Under the pieces are notes generated by a model that worked only from the letters and a program-made list of their open reading frames with translations, did no database searches and was not told the origin of the DNA. The position numbers and the translations under genes are program-made. 64,000 nt of DNA from Kushneria marisflavi (GTDB lineage Bacteria > Pseudomonadota > Gammaproteobacteria > Pseudomonadales > Halomonadaceae): the NCBI RefSeq assembly GCF_002157205.1, contig NZ_CP021358.1:2666001-2730000 (forward strand), read 5' to 3'. Of this stretch, positions 9,863 through 18,406 are shown in pieces; position 1 is the first letter of the stretch; each line of letters opens with the position of its first letter.

Positions 9863-9905
9863 CATGATCCTCGAAGTCGAGTGCTGGCTGACTTCGAGGA
9901 TCATG
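9863..9905. other. 16-bp perfect stem-loop between oppA paralogs 4 and 3
   Basis: CATGATCCTCGAAGTC at 9863-9878 and its exact reverse complement at 9890-9905 enclose an 11-base loop. On the minus strand it lies just after the stop of paralog 4. No U-tract follows immediately, so it looks like a 3'-end stabiliser or leaky terminator. The rest of the gap (9661-9862) holds two short inverted repeats, at 9694-9716 (7-bp arms) and 9766-9779 (5-bp arms), that could be operators; no gene is seen there. Confidence 0.75.
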
Positions 9906-9927
9906 GAGCCTGCTGAAAAATGCTGGT

Positions 9928-11511
9928 TTACTGTGATGGCTGAACCGAAATCCAGCGCGAGGCGTGCATGTCGAGCGCGTTGTTGTCCCAGCCGGAAAGC
10001 GAAGGCTTGACCAGGTTGCGCGCGGCGTAGGTATAGATCGGCGCCAGCGGATAATCGGCCAGTGCCATGGCCTCGGCGCGCTGCATCATGTCACGGCGCC
10101 TGTCGCTGTCGAGTTCGCGGTCGGACTGGTTGATGAGCTTGCTGTACTCGGGGTTTTGATAGTCGCCGTAGTTGTTGGTGGCCGCCGACAGCAGCTGCAG
10201 GAAATTCTGCGCGTCGTCATAGCTTGAAATCCACGCCGCGCGGGCGACCTGAAAATCACCCTGCATCAGGTCGGAATAGTGCACGTTGGCTTCGCTGTTG
10301 CGCATTTCGACGTTGACGCCCAGCGGCTTCCACATGGCAGCGACCGCTACGGCAATGCGCTGGTGCTCCTCGCCCGAGTTGTAGCGCAGCGTCAGATCAA
10401 GCGGCTTGTCAGGACCATAGCCGGCGTCCTTCATGAGTTCACGGGCACGGCTCAGTCGTGTGTCCATGTCGTCATTCAAGCCGGGCTGGGAGGCCGGGGT
10501 GTAATGGCTGACGCCGGTCGGCACCAGGGACGTGGAGGGCGTCACTGCGCCATCGAGAAGTTTTTCGCTGATGACATCGCGACGAATCGCCAACGAGAGT
10601 GCCTCGCGCACGCGCTTGTCGGCCACCGGGGAGCCGTCACGCAGGTTAAACACGTAGTAGTAGCTGCCCAGCGACGGCGTGATTTTCACGGCGTCGGGAA
10701 TCTGCTGCTCAAGCCACTGATAGCGCGCCGCGGGGAAGTCTCGCAGGATATCGAGCTCGCCGGCCTGAAAGCGCGAAATCCCGGCATTCTTGTCCTCGAT
10801 GGGGTAGTAGTTCACACCGTCGAGCGTGACCTTGTCGGCGTCGTGGAACGCGTCATTCTTGACCGTGTCGAGCTCGGTATTGGAGATCCAGCGCACCGGT
10901 TTAAAGGCGCCGTTGACGACAATGTTCTCCGGCCGGCTCCATTTTTCTCCCTTGTCTGCCACAACATGCTCGGGGATCGGATAGCCAAACGGCAGCACCA
11001 GCGTCTTGAGAAAGTAGGCGGCCGGTTCGGTCAGATGAATGACCAGGGTATGGCCGTCATCGCGGCTTTCCACGCCCAGCGTTTCGGGTTTGGCATCGCC
11101 GGCGTTGATCTTTTGCGCGTTCACCACCGGGTAAAGGCGATGGGCGTAGTTGGACGCGGTTGTCGGGTTGACCTGGTAGCGCAGGGCATAGACGAAGTCG
11201 TCGGCCGTGACTGGCTCGCCGTCCGACCAGCGGGCGTCCTCACGAAGATGGAAGGTATAGGTTTTACCGTCATCACTGGTCTCCCAGGATTTCGCCACAC
11301 CCGGGATGATCTGCCCCTGAGCATCAATGGCCACCAGACCCTCGAAGATGTCGCGCAACACATCTTCTTCCCATACGCCACCGGTGACGCGGGCCGGGTC
11401 CAGCGAGGCCGGGTCCCCGCTGATGCCGACATTGAGCGTGGCAGCGGTGGCCAGCGGTGCGCCCAGCGACAGGCCGGCGGCGCCCAGCAGTGCAAGCGTT
11501 ACTTTTTTCAT
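9928..11511 (-). CDS. oppA: Oligopeptide-binding protein OppA, paralog 4
   Basis: This is the first gene of the opp cluster in transcription order and encodes a 527-residue SBP_bac_5 receptor. The signal peptide is short and clean (MKK start, cleavage after ATA near residue 23). Conserved family segments are GDPASLDPARVTGGVWEEDVL, WSDGEPVTADD and DKRVREALSLAIRRDVI. AGGG lies about seven bases upstream of the start. As the operon-proximal gene, followed by a strong hairpin, it is likely the most abundant receptor. The upstream region is shared with the divergent prfB gene. Confidence 0.92.
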   Translation of the reverse strand: MKKVTLALLGAAGLSLGAPLATAATLNVGISGDPASLDPARVTGGVWEEDVLRDIFEGLVAIDAQGQIIPGVAKSWETSDDGKTYTFHLREDARWSDGEPVTADDFVYALRYQVNPTTASNYAHRLYPVVNAQKINAGDAKPETLGVESRDDGHTLVIHLTEPAAYFLKTLVLPFGYPIPEHVVADKGEKWSRPENIVVNGAFKPVRWISNTELDTVKNDAFHDADKVTLDGVNYYPIEDKNAGISRFQAGELDILRDFPAARYQWLEQQIPDAVKITPSLGSYYYVFNLRDGSPVADKRVREALSLAIRRDVISEKLLDGAVTPSTSLVPTGVSHYTPASQPGLNDDMDTRLSRARELMKDAGYGPDKPLDLTLRYNSGEEHQRIAVAVAAMWKPLGVNVEMRNSEANVHYSDLMQGDFQVARAAWISSYDDAQNFLQLLSAATNNYGDYQNPEYSKLINQSDRELDSDRRRDMMQRAEAMALADYPLAPIYTYAARNLVKPSLSGWDNNALDMHASRWISVQPSQ

Positions 11512-11653
11512 GACGGTTCCCTGAAGGTTTTATTGTCAACGCGCAAAAGGTGCGTGTCTGAAAGATCACAGTCCGGAGCAGAAGTGTCAAAGCAGGGCAT
11601 ATAACCTTTTTTGACATTTTTATTCCTGTGGCCGGATAAGGCACGGGCGGCGG

Positions 11654-11683
11654 GTGACGGGCAGGTGGTGCTTTGGCTACAAT
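11654..11683 (+). promoter_or_regulatory. Possible sigma-70 promoter for prfB
   Basis: GTGACG (4/6 match) and TACAAT (5/6) are separated by 18 bases, about 70 bases before the prfB start. A second candidate, TTGACA at 11611 with GATAAG 18 bases on, lies just upstream. Neither is proven. Confidence 0.4.
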
Positions 11684-11755
11684 AACGCCCCTTGTTTTTC
11701 AACTCTCATGCGATGTCGGCGTTATGACGCCGCCGTCCTGTCCGAGCGAGATACC

Positions 11756-12854
11756 ATGCAGGAATTGACTCCCATTCATCATATCCTCAAGGACCTGTCC
11801 GAACGGACAGACGTCCTGAGGGGGTATCTTTGACTATGCCGAACGCAAGGACCGCCTCGAGGAAGTAACGCGCGAGCTGGAAAATCCCAACGTCTGGAAT
11901 GATCCGGAGCATGCCCAGAAACTGGGGCGTGAGCGGGCGCAGCTTGAAGATATCGTGACCACGCTCGACGCGCTTGAAAGCGGTGTGCGTGACAACGGCG
12001 AGCTTTATGAGCTGGCGCAGATGGAAGACGACGAGGACACCGTGGCAGAGATTCGCCGCGACCTCGACCGCTTCGAGGCGCAGCTGGCCAAGCTCGAATT
12101 TCGCCGCATGTTTGCCGGCGAAATGGACCCCAACAACGCCTACATGGACATCCAGGCCGGTTCCGGCGGTACCGAGGCGCAGGACTGGGCCAATATTCTG
12201 CTGCGCATGTATCTGCGCTGGGCCGAGCATCACGGTTTCAAGGCGGAAATCACCGAAATTTCAGCTGGCGACGTCGCCGGTATCAAGTCGGCCACCATTC
12301 ATGTTCAGGGCGAATATGCCTTTGGCTGGCTGCGCACCGAAACCGGCGTTCACCGGCTGGTCAGAAAGAGCCCGTTTGACTCGGGCGGCCGCCGCCATAC
12401 CTCGTTTGCGTCGGTCTTTCTCTCCCCCGAGATCGACGACAGTTTCGAGGTCGAGATCAATCCGGCTGATTTGCGTGTGGACACCTATCGCTCCTCGGGC
12501 GCTGGCGGTCAGCACGTCAACACGACCGACTCGGCCGTGCGTATTACCCACGAACCCAGCGGTGTGGTGGTGTCGTGCCAGACCCAGCGCAGCCAGCATG
12601 CCAACCGTGACTTCGCGATGAAGCAGCTCAAGGCGAAGCTCTGGGAGCTGGAAATGCAAAAGCGCAACGCCGAGAAGCAAAAGGCCGAGGATTCCAAGTC
12701 CGACATCGGCTGGGGCAGCCAGATCCGCTCCTATGTGCTGGATGATCAGCGCATCAAGGATCTGCGCACCGGCGTGCAGACCAGCAACTGTGAGCGTGTG
12801 CTCGACGGCGACCTGGATCAGTTCATCGAGGCCAGTCTCAAGCAGGGGCTTTGA
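11756..12854 (+). CDS. prfB: Peptide chain release factor 2 (programmed frameshift)
   Basis: RF2 reads UGA and UAA stop codons and triggers peptide release. The gene is encoded in two frames: 25 codons from ATG at 11756 to CTT at 11828-11830, then an in-frame TGA at 11831, with translation resuming +1 at 11832. The joined product has 365 residues, the same as E. coli RF2. The stop-recognition tripeptide SPF falls at 205-207 and the catalytic GGQ at 250-252, exactly the E. coli positions. Residue 246, a known activity-tuning position (Thr in E. coli K-12), is Ser here. Conceptual translation from only one frame would give a truncated product starting near 11955. Confidence 0.97.
11819..11834 (+). 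promoter_or_regulatory. prfB +1 programmed frameshift site
   Basis: The AGGGGG Shine-Dalgarno-like element, 3-base spacer, slippery CTT and TGA followed by C are identical to the classic E. coli site. Low RF2 lets the ribosome slip into the +1 frame, so the protein regulates its own synthesis. Confidence 0.96.
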
Positions 12855-12887
12855 TCGGAAGAGGCGTCTGGAAGAGACGACTTCCGA
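12855..12887. other. Stem-loop after prfB
   Basis: An outer 7-bp stem (TCGGAAG/CTTCCGA) encloses an inner 5-bp stem (CGTCT/AGACG). No U-tract follows, so lysS may be reached by readthrough. The remaining 109 bases to lysS hold nothing else recognisable. Confidence 0.45.
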
Positions 12888-12996
12888 CCGGCAGGCTCGC
12901 TGGCGGCCCGGCGCGTTTTACATTTGAGTGGCTTCAGACATGAACCGCAGGCCGTAACGAGCCTGCCATTGACGGTTATTTTCAATAGGCAAGGTA

Positions 12997-14514
12997 ATGG
13001 CGAATCAGGATCAGCAGGCAGGCAGCGAACACGAAGAGAATCATCTGATCGCCGAGCGGCGGGCTAAGCTTGCCGCTCGCCGCGAGCAGGCCAGCGCCCA
13101 TGGCGGCAGCGCCTTTCCCAACGATCTGCGTCGCGACAGCCTCGCGGCGGATCTTCAGGCAGAGCTTGGCGAGCATGACAAGGAAGCGCTCGAGTCACTG
13201 GGTCGTCAGGCGGCGGTCGCCGGGCGCATCATGCGAAAGCGCGGCCCCTTTATCGTCATTCAGGATGCTTCCGGTCAGATTCAGCTCTATGTGGATAAAA
13301 AGGGCCTGCCTCAGGAAGTACTTGAAGACATCAAGGGCTGGGATATCGGCGATATCGTTTTTGGTCAGGGGCCGGTGCACAAGTCCGGCAAGGGCGATCT
13401 CTATGTCATGATGGAGACGGCGCGCCTTTTGACCAAGAGCCTGCGGCCGCTGCCGGACAAGTTCCACGGCCTGACCGATCAGGAAGCGCGCTATCGTCAG
13501 CGCTATGTGGACCTGATCATGAATCCGGAAGTGCGCGATACCTTCCGCATTCGCGCCGCCGTCATCAGCGCCATTCGCCAGTTCTTTACCGAGCGTGACT
13601 TCATGGAAGTCGAAACGCCGATGCTGCAACCGATTCCCGGTGGTGCCACGGCGCGCCCCTTTGTGACGCATCACAATGCGCTGGATATCGACATGTACCT
13701 GCGCATCGCTCCAGAGCTTTATCTCAAGCGTCTGGTGGTGGGGGGCTTTGAGCGGGTCTTCGAGATCAACCGCAACTTCCGCAACGAAGGGCTCTCGACC
13801 CGGCATAACCCCGAATTCACCATGCTCGAATTCTACTGGGCCTATGCCGACTATCATGACCTGATCGACCTGACCGAGTCGCTGGTGCGTTTCGCTGCCG
13901 AGAAGGCCGTGGGCACCACCCTGATCAACTACCAGGGCACCGAGGTTGACCTCTCTCAGCCCTTTGACCGCCTCACCATGCGCGAGTCGATTCTGATGTA
14001 CGGGCAGGGAATCGAGTCCAGCGAGCTGTATGATCTCGAGCGCGCCACGGCACTGGCCGGGCGACTGGGGATCGAGGTCAAGTCGGGCTGGGGCCTTGGC
14101 AAGTTGCAGACCGAAATCTTTGAAACCGTCGCCGAACATCGCCTTGAGCGGCCGACCTTTATCACCGAGTATCCGGCCGAGGTCAGCCCGCTGGCACGTC
14201 GCAACGATGCCAATCCGTTTGTGACCGACCGCTTCGAGTTCTTTGTGGGTGGCCGTGAGATCGCCAATGGCTTCTCGGAGCTCAACGATGCCGAGGATCA
14301 GGCCGAGCGCTTTGCCGCTCAGGTGGCTGAAAAGGACGCCGGTGATGTCGAGGCGATGTACTATGACGCCGACTACGTGCGTGCGCTCGAGTACGGCCTG
14401 CCGCCGACGGCGGGTGAGGGGATCGGCATCGACCGGCTGGTGATGCTGCTGGCGGATGCGCCGTCCATTCGAGATGTGCTCCTGTTCCCGGCCATGCGCC
14501 CGGAAGCCGAGTAA
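12997..14514 (+). CDS. lysS: Lysyl-tRNA synthetase (class II)
   Basis: This 505-residue enzyme charges tRNA-Lys with lysine using ATP. An N-terminal OB-fold anticodon-binding domain (about 60-175, including [15 protein letters not shown]) precedes the class II catalytic domain. Motif 2 is seen in [14 protein letters not shown] and motif 3 in [13 protein letters not shown] near the C-terminus. Length matches the bacterial family. The prfB-lysS order is the usual one in gammaproteobacteria. AGG lies seven bases before the start, and a 142-base gap separates it from prfB. Confidence 0.97.
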   Translation: MANQDQQAGSEHEENHLIAERRAKLAARREQASAHGGSAFPNDLRRDSLAADLQAELGEHDKEALESLGRQAAVAGRIMRKRGPFIVIQDASGQIQLYVDKKGLPQEVLEDIKGWDIGDIVFGQGPVHKSGKGDLYVMMETARLLTKSLRPLPDKFHGLTDQEARYRQRYVDLIMNPEVRDTFRIRAAVISAIRQFFTERDFMEVETPMLQPIPGGATARPFVTHHNALDIDMYLRIAPELYLKRLVVGGFERVFEINRNFRNEGLSTRHNPEFTMLEFYWAYADYHDLIDLTESLVRFAAEKAVGTTLINYQGTEVDLSQPFDRLTMRESILMYGQGIESSELYDLERATALAGRLGIEVKSGWGLGKLQTEIFETVAEHRLERPTFITEYPAEVSPLARRNDANPFVTDRFEFFVGGREIANGFSELNDAEDQAERFAAQVAEKDAGDVEAMYYDADYVRALEYGLPPTAGEGIGIDRLVMLLADAPSIRDVLLFPAMRPEAE

Positions 14515-14648
14515 TTCGCGGCGATCAACAGGGGCTGGCCGTGTTGTGTGCGCCAATGGCCGGATGAATCATGGCGTTGGCGCGCCCGGACGGCCATACT
14601 TGGGCGCTTGAACAGGATTTCCACCCGCCCCGAACCGGGAGAGTCGCC

Positions 14649-15032
14649 ATGAAACTGGTGAACCGCTCTGCACTTAGCGTGCGTCCCAAACAGGCCTTTG
14701 TGGACTGGATCAATTCGCTGGAAGCCACCGAAGGTGAGGATGACCTCACGCTCGAGGATGCCGAACGCGAAAGCACGATCTACCTCATTCCCGAGATGGA
14801 TACGGAAGATGCGCTGCGGGCCTGCCTGCATGAACGCTTTGCCGATATCCTTGAAAACGAGCTGTCCGCATGGGAAGAAAATTCCCGTCACTGGCCGGAC
14901 ATCAATGAAGTCACCTTTGAATTCTTCCTTCGCGTCGAGCACAGCTATCTGTGCGTGGATCTGGACGAAGAGGCGGCACTCGAGCAGAGCGATTTCGAGG
15001 ATGATCTGCTGCTCGACACTGACGAGGTCTAG
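14649..15032 (+). CDS. Acidic conserved protein of unknown function
   Basis: A 127-residue soluble protein with a good ribosome binding site (GGGAG, about eight bases before ATG). It is strongly acidic, with an Asp/Glu-rich last third (for example DFEDDLLLDTDE). It has no signal peptide, membrane segment or cysteine cluster, and I do not recognise the family. The fold looks mixed alpha/beta, with the stretch HERFADILENELSAWEEN likely helical. It sits alone between lysS and a strong terminator, so it probably forms its own short transcript or the tail of the lysS mRNA. Confidence 0.7.
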   Translation: MKLVNRSALSVRPKQAFVDWINSLEATEGEDDLTLEDAERESTIYLIPEMDTEDALRACLHERFADILENELSAWEENSRHWPDINEVTFEFFLRVEHSYLCVDLDEEAALEQSDFEDDLLLDTDEV

Positions 15033-15058
15033 TCATTCGAGACTGACATGATCGCGTG

Positions 15059-15093
15059 GCTTGCCCGGCATGAATGCCGGTGTAAGCTTTTTT
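15059..15093 (+). terminator. Rho-independent terminator after the lysS-region unknown
   Basis: The stem GCTT-CCGGCA with loop TGAA and TGCCGG-AAGC (small internal loops) is followed directly by six T. Confidence 0.8.
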
Positions 15094-15145
15094 GCCTGGT
15101 CCCTTTTCCCGCTCACACGCTGTCCCGCACTACCGGTAACTCTTC

Positions 15146-16540
15146 TTGAAAGCACTACTGTCCTGGCGTGAAGGTGATGATGGCCTCCCTCCCCGTCAGC
15201 GTATTCTGGCCATGATGGTCCTGATGTCGGGGTCGCTGATGGCGGTACTCAACATCAACAGCGTCAATATCGCCCTGCCCACGATAGCCGATGAGCTGGA
15301 TATCTCCTCTGCGGCTTCTGTCTGGATCATTAACATCTATCAGCTGGTAGGGGCGGCCTCTATGCTGACCTTTGCAGCCCTTGGTTATCGCATCGGTCGC
15401 TATCGGCTTTATATCGGCGGCATGATCACGTTTGTAGTGACCTCCGTTCTTTGTGCGCTGTCGCCATCGCTGGGCTGGCTGATCGTCTTTCGTGCCATTC
15501 AGGGGTTGGGGTCGGCGGCCATGATGAGCATTGGGCCTTCAATGTATCGGGTCATTTTCCCTACCCGGCTGCTGGGTCAGGCGATGGGACTGACCGCGTT
15601 GACCGTGTCGCTGGCCGTGGCCGGCGGGCCGGCGCTGGGCGGACTGGTGCTCGCCGTGGCCAGCTGGCAGTGGCTTTTCTGGATCAATGTGCCGCTGGGC
15701 ATGGCCGCTGTCTGGCTGGCCATTCGGGCGCTGCCCCAGGAGCAGGGCAGTCATTATCGGTTCGACGTGCTCGGTGCGGTGTTGTCCGCGGTAGGGCTGG
15801 GGACCTTTGTCATCATGCTCGACAGCATTGCCGACATGTCTCGCCCGGCGGTCGTGCCGGTGCTGCTGGCGGTGAGCGTGGCGTCTTTGGCAGGTTTTAT
15901 CTGGCGTCAGCGCCATTTTGACAATCCGCTGCTGCCGCTGGTCATCTTTCGCGAAACGCGCTTTACCATGGCGGTGATGACGTCATTTTTCTCCTTTCTG
16001 GCGCAGAGCATGGCGTTTATCAGCCTGCCGTTTCTATTTCAGAACGTACAGGGCTACACGCCGCTGGAGTCTGCCTTCCTGTTTACGCCCTGGCCACTGG
16101 GGGTCATGATCGGCGCGCCGCTGGGCGGGCGGCTGGCGGACCGCTTCAGTCCGCCGCTCATCTCATCAATCGGGCTTTTGCTGTTCGTGGCTGGACTGGC
16201 GGTGCTGGCGCTTCTGGGGGATCAGCCCTCAACGCTGGATATCCTGTGGCGCAGTGCCCTGTGCGGACTCGGCTTTGGCCTCTATCAGGCGCCCAATAAC
16301 CGTGAAATGATGGGGTCACTGCCCAAGTCGCGCAGCGGCAGCGCCTCCGGCGTACTGGCCAGCGTGCGCACCTTCGGTCAGTCGGTAGGCGCTGCCTTGG
16401 TTGCACTGGTGCTTTCTGGAATAATGAATACCACGATGGACAGCGCGGTCACGGTTGGTCTGGCCCTCTGGATGGGCATGGCCTCTGCCATTGTGGCGCT
16501 GGTACTTTCGGCTTCAAGAATACGCATGCTGCGCCGGTAG
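15146..16540 (+). CDS. MFS drug/metabolite exporter, DHA2-like
   Basis: A 464-residue inner-membrane protein with about 14 hydrophobic segments. The first helix holds NINSVNIALPTIADELD, matching the motif that marks the DHA2 (EmrB/QacA-type) drug:proton antiporters, although the usual aspartate before the motif is replaced by asparagine. Motif A-like GYRIGRYRLYIGG follows helix 2, and the antiporter motif C region is seen around GGPALGGLV. The start is read as TTG at 15146; no ATG upstream fits, and an ATG at 15212 would delay the start by 22 residues. Substrate is unknown. It stands alone after a terminator with no adjacent regulator or membrane-fusion protein. Confidence 0.85.
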   Translation: MKALLSWREGDDGLPPRQRILAMMVLMSGSLMAVLNINSVNIALPTIADELDISSAASVWIINIYQLVGAASMLTFAALGYRIGRYRLYIGGMITFVVTSVLCALSPSLGWLIVFRAIQGLGSAAMMSIGPSMYRVIFPTRLLGQAMGLTALTVSLAVAGGPALGGLVLAVASWQWLFWINVPLGMAAVWLAIRALPQEQGSHYRFDVLGAVLSAVGLGTFVIMLDSIADMSRPAVVPVLLAVSVASLAGFIWRQRHFDNPLLPLVIFRETRFTMAVMTSFFSFLAQSMAFISLPFLFQNVQGYTPLESAFLFTPWPLGVMIGAPLGGRLADRFSPPLISSIGLLLFVAGLAVLALLGDQPSTLDILWRSALCGLGFGLYQAPNNREMMGSLPKSRSGSASGVLASVRTFGQSVGAALVALVLSGIMNTTMDSAVTVGLALWMGMASAIVALVLSASRIRMLRR

Positions 16541-16621
16541 CCGCCTGACCAGGCGTCGGTTCCGGCCAGCGACGCGACGCATGCCCACTGACAATATCTG
16601 ACGTGCCGGAGGTGATAACCC

Positions 16622-16963
16622 ATGACAATTTCTTCGGTGGATACGCTTCAAGGCGCCGACATCGCGGCGCTGATCGAGCAAAAGCTGGCCATTTTCGAGC
16701 CAGAATGGCTGAGCATCGAAAACGAAAGCCACAAGCATCACGTACCTCCCAATTCACAGACGCATTTCAAGGTGACCCTGGTTTCCGATCAGTTCAAGGG
16801 CATGATGCCGGTCAAGCGTCACCAGCAGGTGTATACCGCACTTTCTGACGAGCTGGCAGGTCCGGTACATGCGCTCGCCCTGCATCTTTATACGCCCGAA
16901 CAGTGGGAAGCGCGTGGCAATGCTCGCCCCGACTCGCCCAACTGTCGTGGCGGTGACGCCTAG
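16622..16963 (+). CDS. bolA: BolA-family transcriptional/iron-sulfur regulator
   Basis: This 113-residue protein matches BolA proper rather than the shorter IbaG. It has FEPEWLSIENESHKHHVP, SQTHFKVTLVSDQFKG, VKRHQQVY, the invariant histidine segment VHALALHLYTPEQW and a C-terminal NCRGG. BolA forms [2Fe-2S] complexes with monothiol glutaredoxins and affects morphology and stress genes in E. coli. The ribosome binding site GGAGGTGAT is almost a full complement of the 16S rRNA tail, so translation should be strong. It is followed by a hairpin before the HolD-like gene. Confidence 0.93.
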   Translation: MTISSVDTLQGADIAALIEQKLAIFEPEWLSIENESHKHHVPPNSQTHFKVTLVSDQFKGMMPVKRHQQVYTALSDELAGPVHALALHLYTPEQWEARGNARPDSPNCRGGDA

Positions 16964-16998
16964 TGTCCTCGAGATGTTGAGTCATCGATACCGGCGTC

Positions 16999-17024
16999 AG
17001 GCCTTCCTCATGGGAAGGCCTTTC
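16999..17024 (+). terminator. Weak terminator after bolA
   Basis: A perfect 9-bp stem (AGGCCTTCC/GGAAGGCCT) with a 5-base loop is followed by only TTC. Confidence 0.55.
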
Positions 17025-17053
17025 AGACTGTATCCCGTCAACGGATATCCTGC

Positions 17054-17941
17054 ATGGTGACCGAGCGCGCGCGCCGACAATATCTCGAGGCCATGGGCAT
17101 CAACCTGTGGGTGGCACGCCATCCGCTGCCCAACGCGCTGGCATCGTCCCTGCCGGAAGTGGAGCCGGTTACTGACGAGCGAGCGGCCACGCTGGATCAC
17201 CATCAGCGACTGCATGCCCTGATCGATGAGTTCGATCATCCTGAAGCCCCGCCCAGGCCCACAACGCCTGAGCCGGAGAGTGCGCTGCGTGAAACCACAC
17301 GGCCGGCACGTTCGATCAAGGCGCTGCTCGACCACGGCAGGAATGGGGAGAAGGCGCGTGCCGACAGCGTGGCAGCGCCGACACCGGCCGCGCCCGTGGT
17401 CGAAGCCCCCGACACGACGACACGTGATGTCGTGGCCTCTCCGGCCAGATCTGCTCATGAGCCACTGCGCTTTTCGGTGCAGGTGGCCGCACTGGACGGC
17501 CGCTGGCTGGTGTTGCTGGCTCGTGACGAGGCATTGAGCGATCAGGAGGAGACGCTTTTCAAGGCCATCCTTCAGGCCGGTGGGGTCGAGCCTTCGGCAT
17601 CGCTTTCCTGTCAGCGATTTGGCTGGCCCATGATGGAAGGGCTGCCGGTCGATGACGCCCTCGACGAGGCGCGCCAGGGGTTCAAGGCCTTTCTGGCCGG
17701 CCGGCGGGCGCGAGGCTGGGCGCCTGAACGGATTCTGCTCTTTGGGCGACTGCCCGTGCTGGAAGAGGTGCTGGATGTACAGGACGGGCAAAGCCGCGTT
17801 CTGGATCTGCCCTTCTGGCAGGGGCCATCGCTTGAGTCGCTGGCGTCGGCCTCGGCTCGCCGGGCGCTCTGGGCGACCATGGGAGAGTGGCAGCGCTGGT
17901 GGCAGGGACAGATTGCAGGACAGGATAACAATGACGCCTGA
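17054..17941 (+). CDS. HolD-like protein, probable DNA polymerase III psi subunit
   Basis: I assign this 295-residue protein by position and weak similarity. It overlaps rimI, as holD precedes rimI in E. coli. Its N-terminus RRQYLEAMGINLWVARHP resembles the HolD start (QLQQLGITQWSLRRP in E. coli), the segment that contacts the clamp loader. Near the C-terminus, SARRALWATMGEWQRWW resembles the HolD end (TARAALWQQICTYE). Between them is a Pro/Ala/Glu-rich linker (about 50-135) that makes it more than twice the length of E. coli HolD (137 residues), then a globular domain (about 138-290). The ribosome binding site is weak. Function is an inference; a different TsaB- or HolD-neighbour protein is possible. 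Confidence 0.6.
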   Translation: MVTERARRQYLEAMGINLWVARHPLPNALASSLPEVEPVTDERAATLDHHQRLHALIDEFDHPEAPPRPTTPEPESALRETTRPARSIKALLDHGRNGEKARADSVAAPTPAAPVVEAPDTTTRDVVASPARSAHEPLRFSVQVAALDGRWLVLLARDEALSDQEETLFKAILQAGGVEPSASLSCQRFGWPMMEGLPVDDALDEARQGFKAFLAGRRARGWAPERILLFGRLPVLEEVLDVQDGQSRVLDLPFWQGPSLESLASASARRALWATMGEWQRWWQGQIAGQDNNDA

Positions 17942-18383
17942 GCTGATCGGAGACGCTAAAGCGCTGGCGGCACTGGATGCCTGCGCCCGTGGTGAGGAGG
18001 CCTGGTCGATCATGCGCTTCGAGGCACTGGTCAGTGATCAAAGGTATCGAATCACTGGCATTACTGACTGTGACAGGCGGGCACTGCAGGCCTTTGCTGT
18101 GGTCTCGGTAGGCCCCTTTGATCTCGAGCTTGAAATGATCGTGGTGGCCCCGGAGCATCGACGCCGGGGGCTGGCCGGGCAATTGATCGAGACAATGATC
18201 GAGCAGGGCATGGCGCTTGAGCGTGAGCGAATACTGCTGGAGGTGCGCGCGAGCAACGACGCTGCACAGGCACTCTACGCACGTCATGGCTTTGAGGTGG
18301 ACGGACGCCGAATGGGCTATTACCCGCAGGCCTCGGGCGAGCGAGAGGACGCGATACTAATGTCGCGTCCTCTCGCTCGCTGA
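17931..18383 (+). CDS. rimI: Ribosomal protein S18-alanine N-acetyltransferase
   Basis: RimI is a GNAT acetyltransferase that acetylates the N-terminal alanine of ribosomal protein S18. The 150-residue product has the acetyl-CoA-binding segment VVAPEHRRRGLAGQLIE (RRxGLA), then LLEVRASNDAAQALYARHGF, the RimI-type signature, and the C-terminal YYPQASGEREDAILM that matches E. coli RimI closely. The start at 17931 has AGGA five bases upstream and overlaps the HolD-like gene by 11 bases, implying translational coupling. The last 15 codons form one half-and-half of an 18-bp perfect inverted repeat (see separate entry). Confidence 0.93.
   Translation: MTPELIGDAKALAALDACARGEEAWSIMRFEALVSDQRYRITGITDCDRRALQAFAVVSVGPFDLELEMIVVAPEHRRRGLAGQLIETMIEQGMALERERILLEVRASNDAAQALYARHGFEVDGRRMGYYPQASGEREDAILMSRPLAR
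18337..18380. repeat. 18-bp perfect inverted repeat within rimI 3' end
   Basis: GCGAGCGAGAGGACGCGA at 18337-18354 is exactly complementary to 18363-18380 across an 8-base loop; the rimI stop codon follows at once. No U-tract is present on either strand. It separates the convergent rimI and zapB-like genes. Confidence 0.9.
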
Positions 18384-18406
18384 GATCAGGGCGCCGACAG
18401 GTCAGC

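Noticed and set aside
10279..11604. 441-codon open frame antisense to oppA paralog 4
   Set aside because: Shadow of a conserved receptor gene, with no start signal or recognisable domain.
11831..11833. Internal TGA in prfB as a sign of a pseudogene
   Set aside because: The stop is part of the canonical programmed frameshift site and the joined product is full length.
13195..14556. 453-codon open frame antisense to lysS
   Set aside because: High-GC third positions leave antisense frames open; lysS is complete with all motifs and the antisense product resembles nothing.
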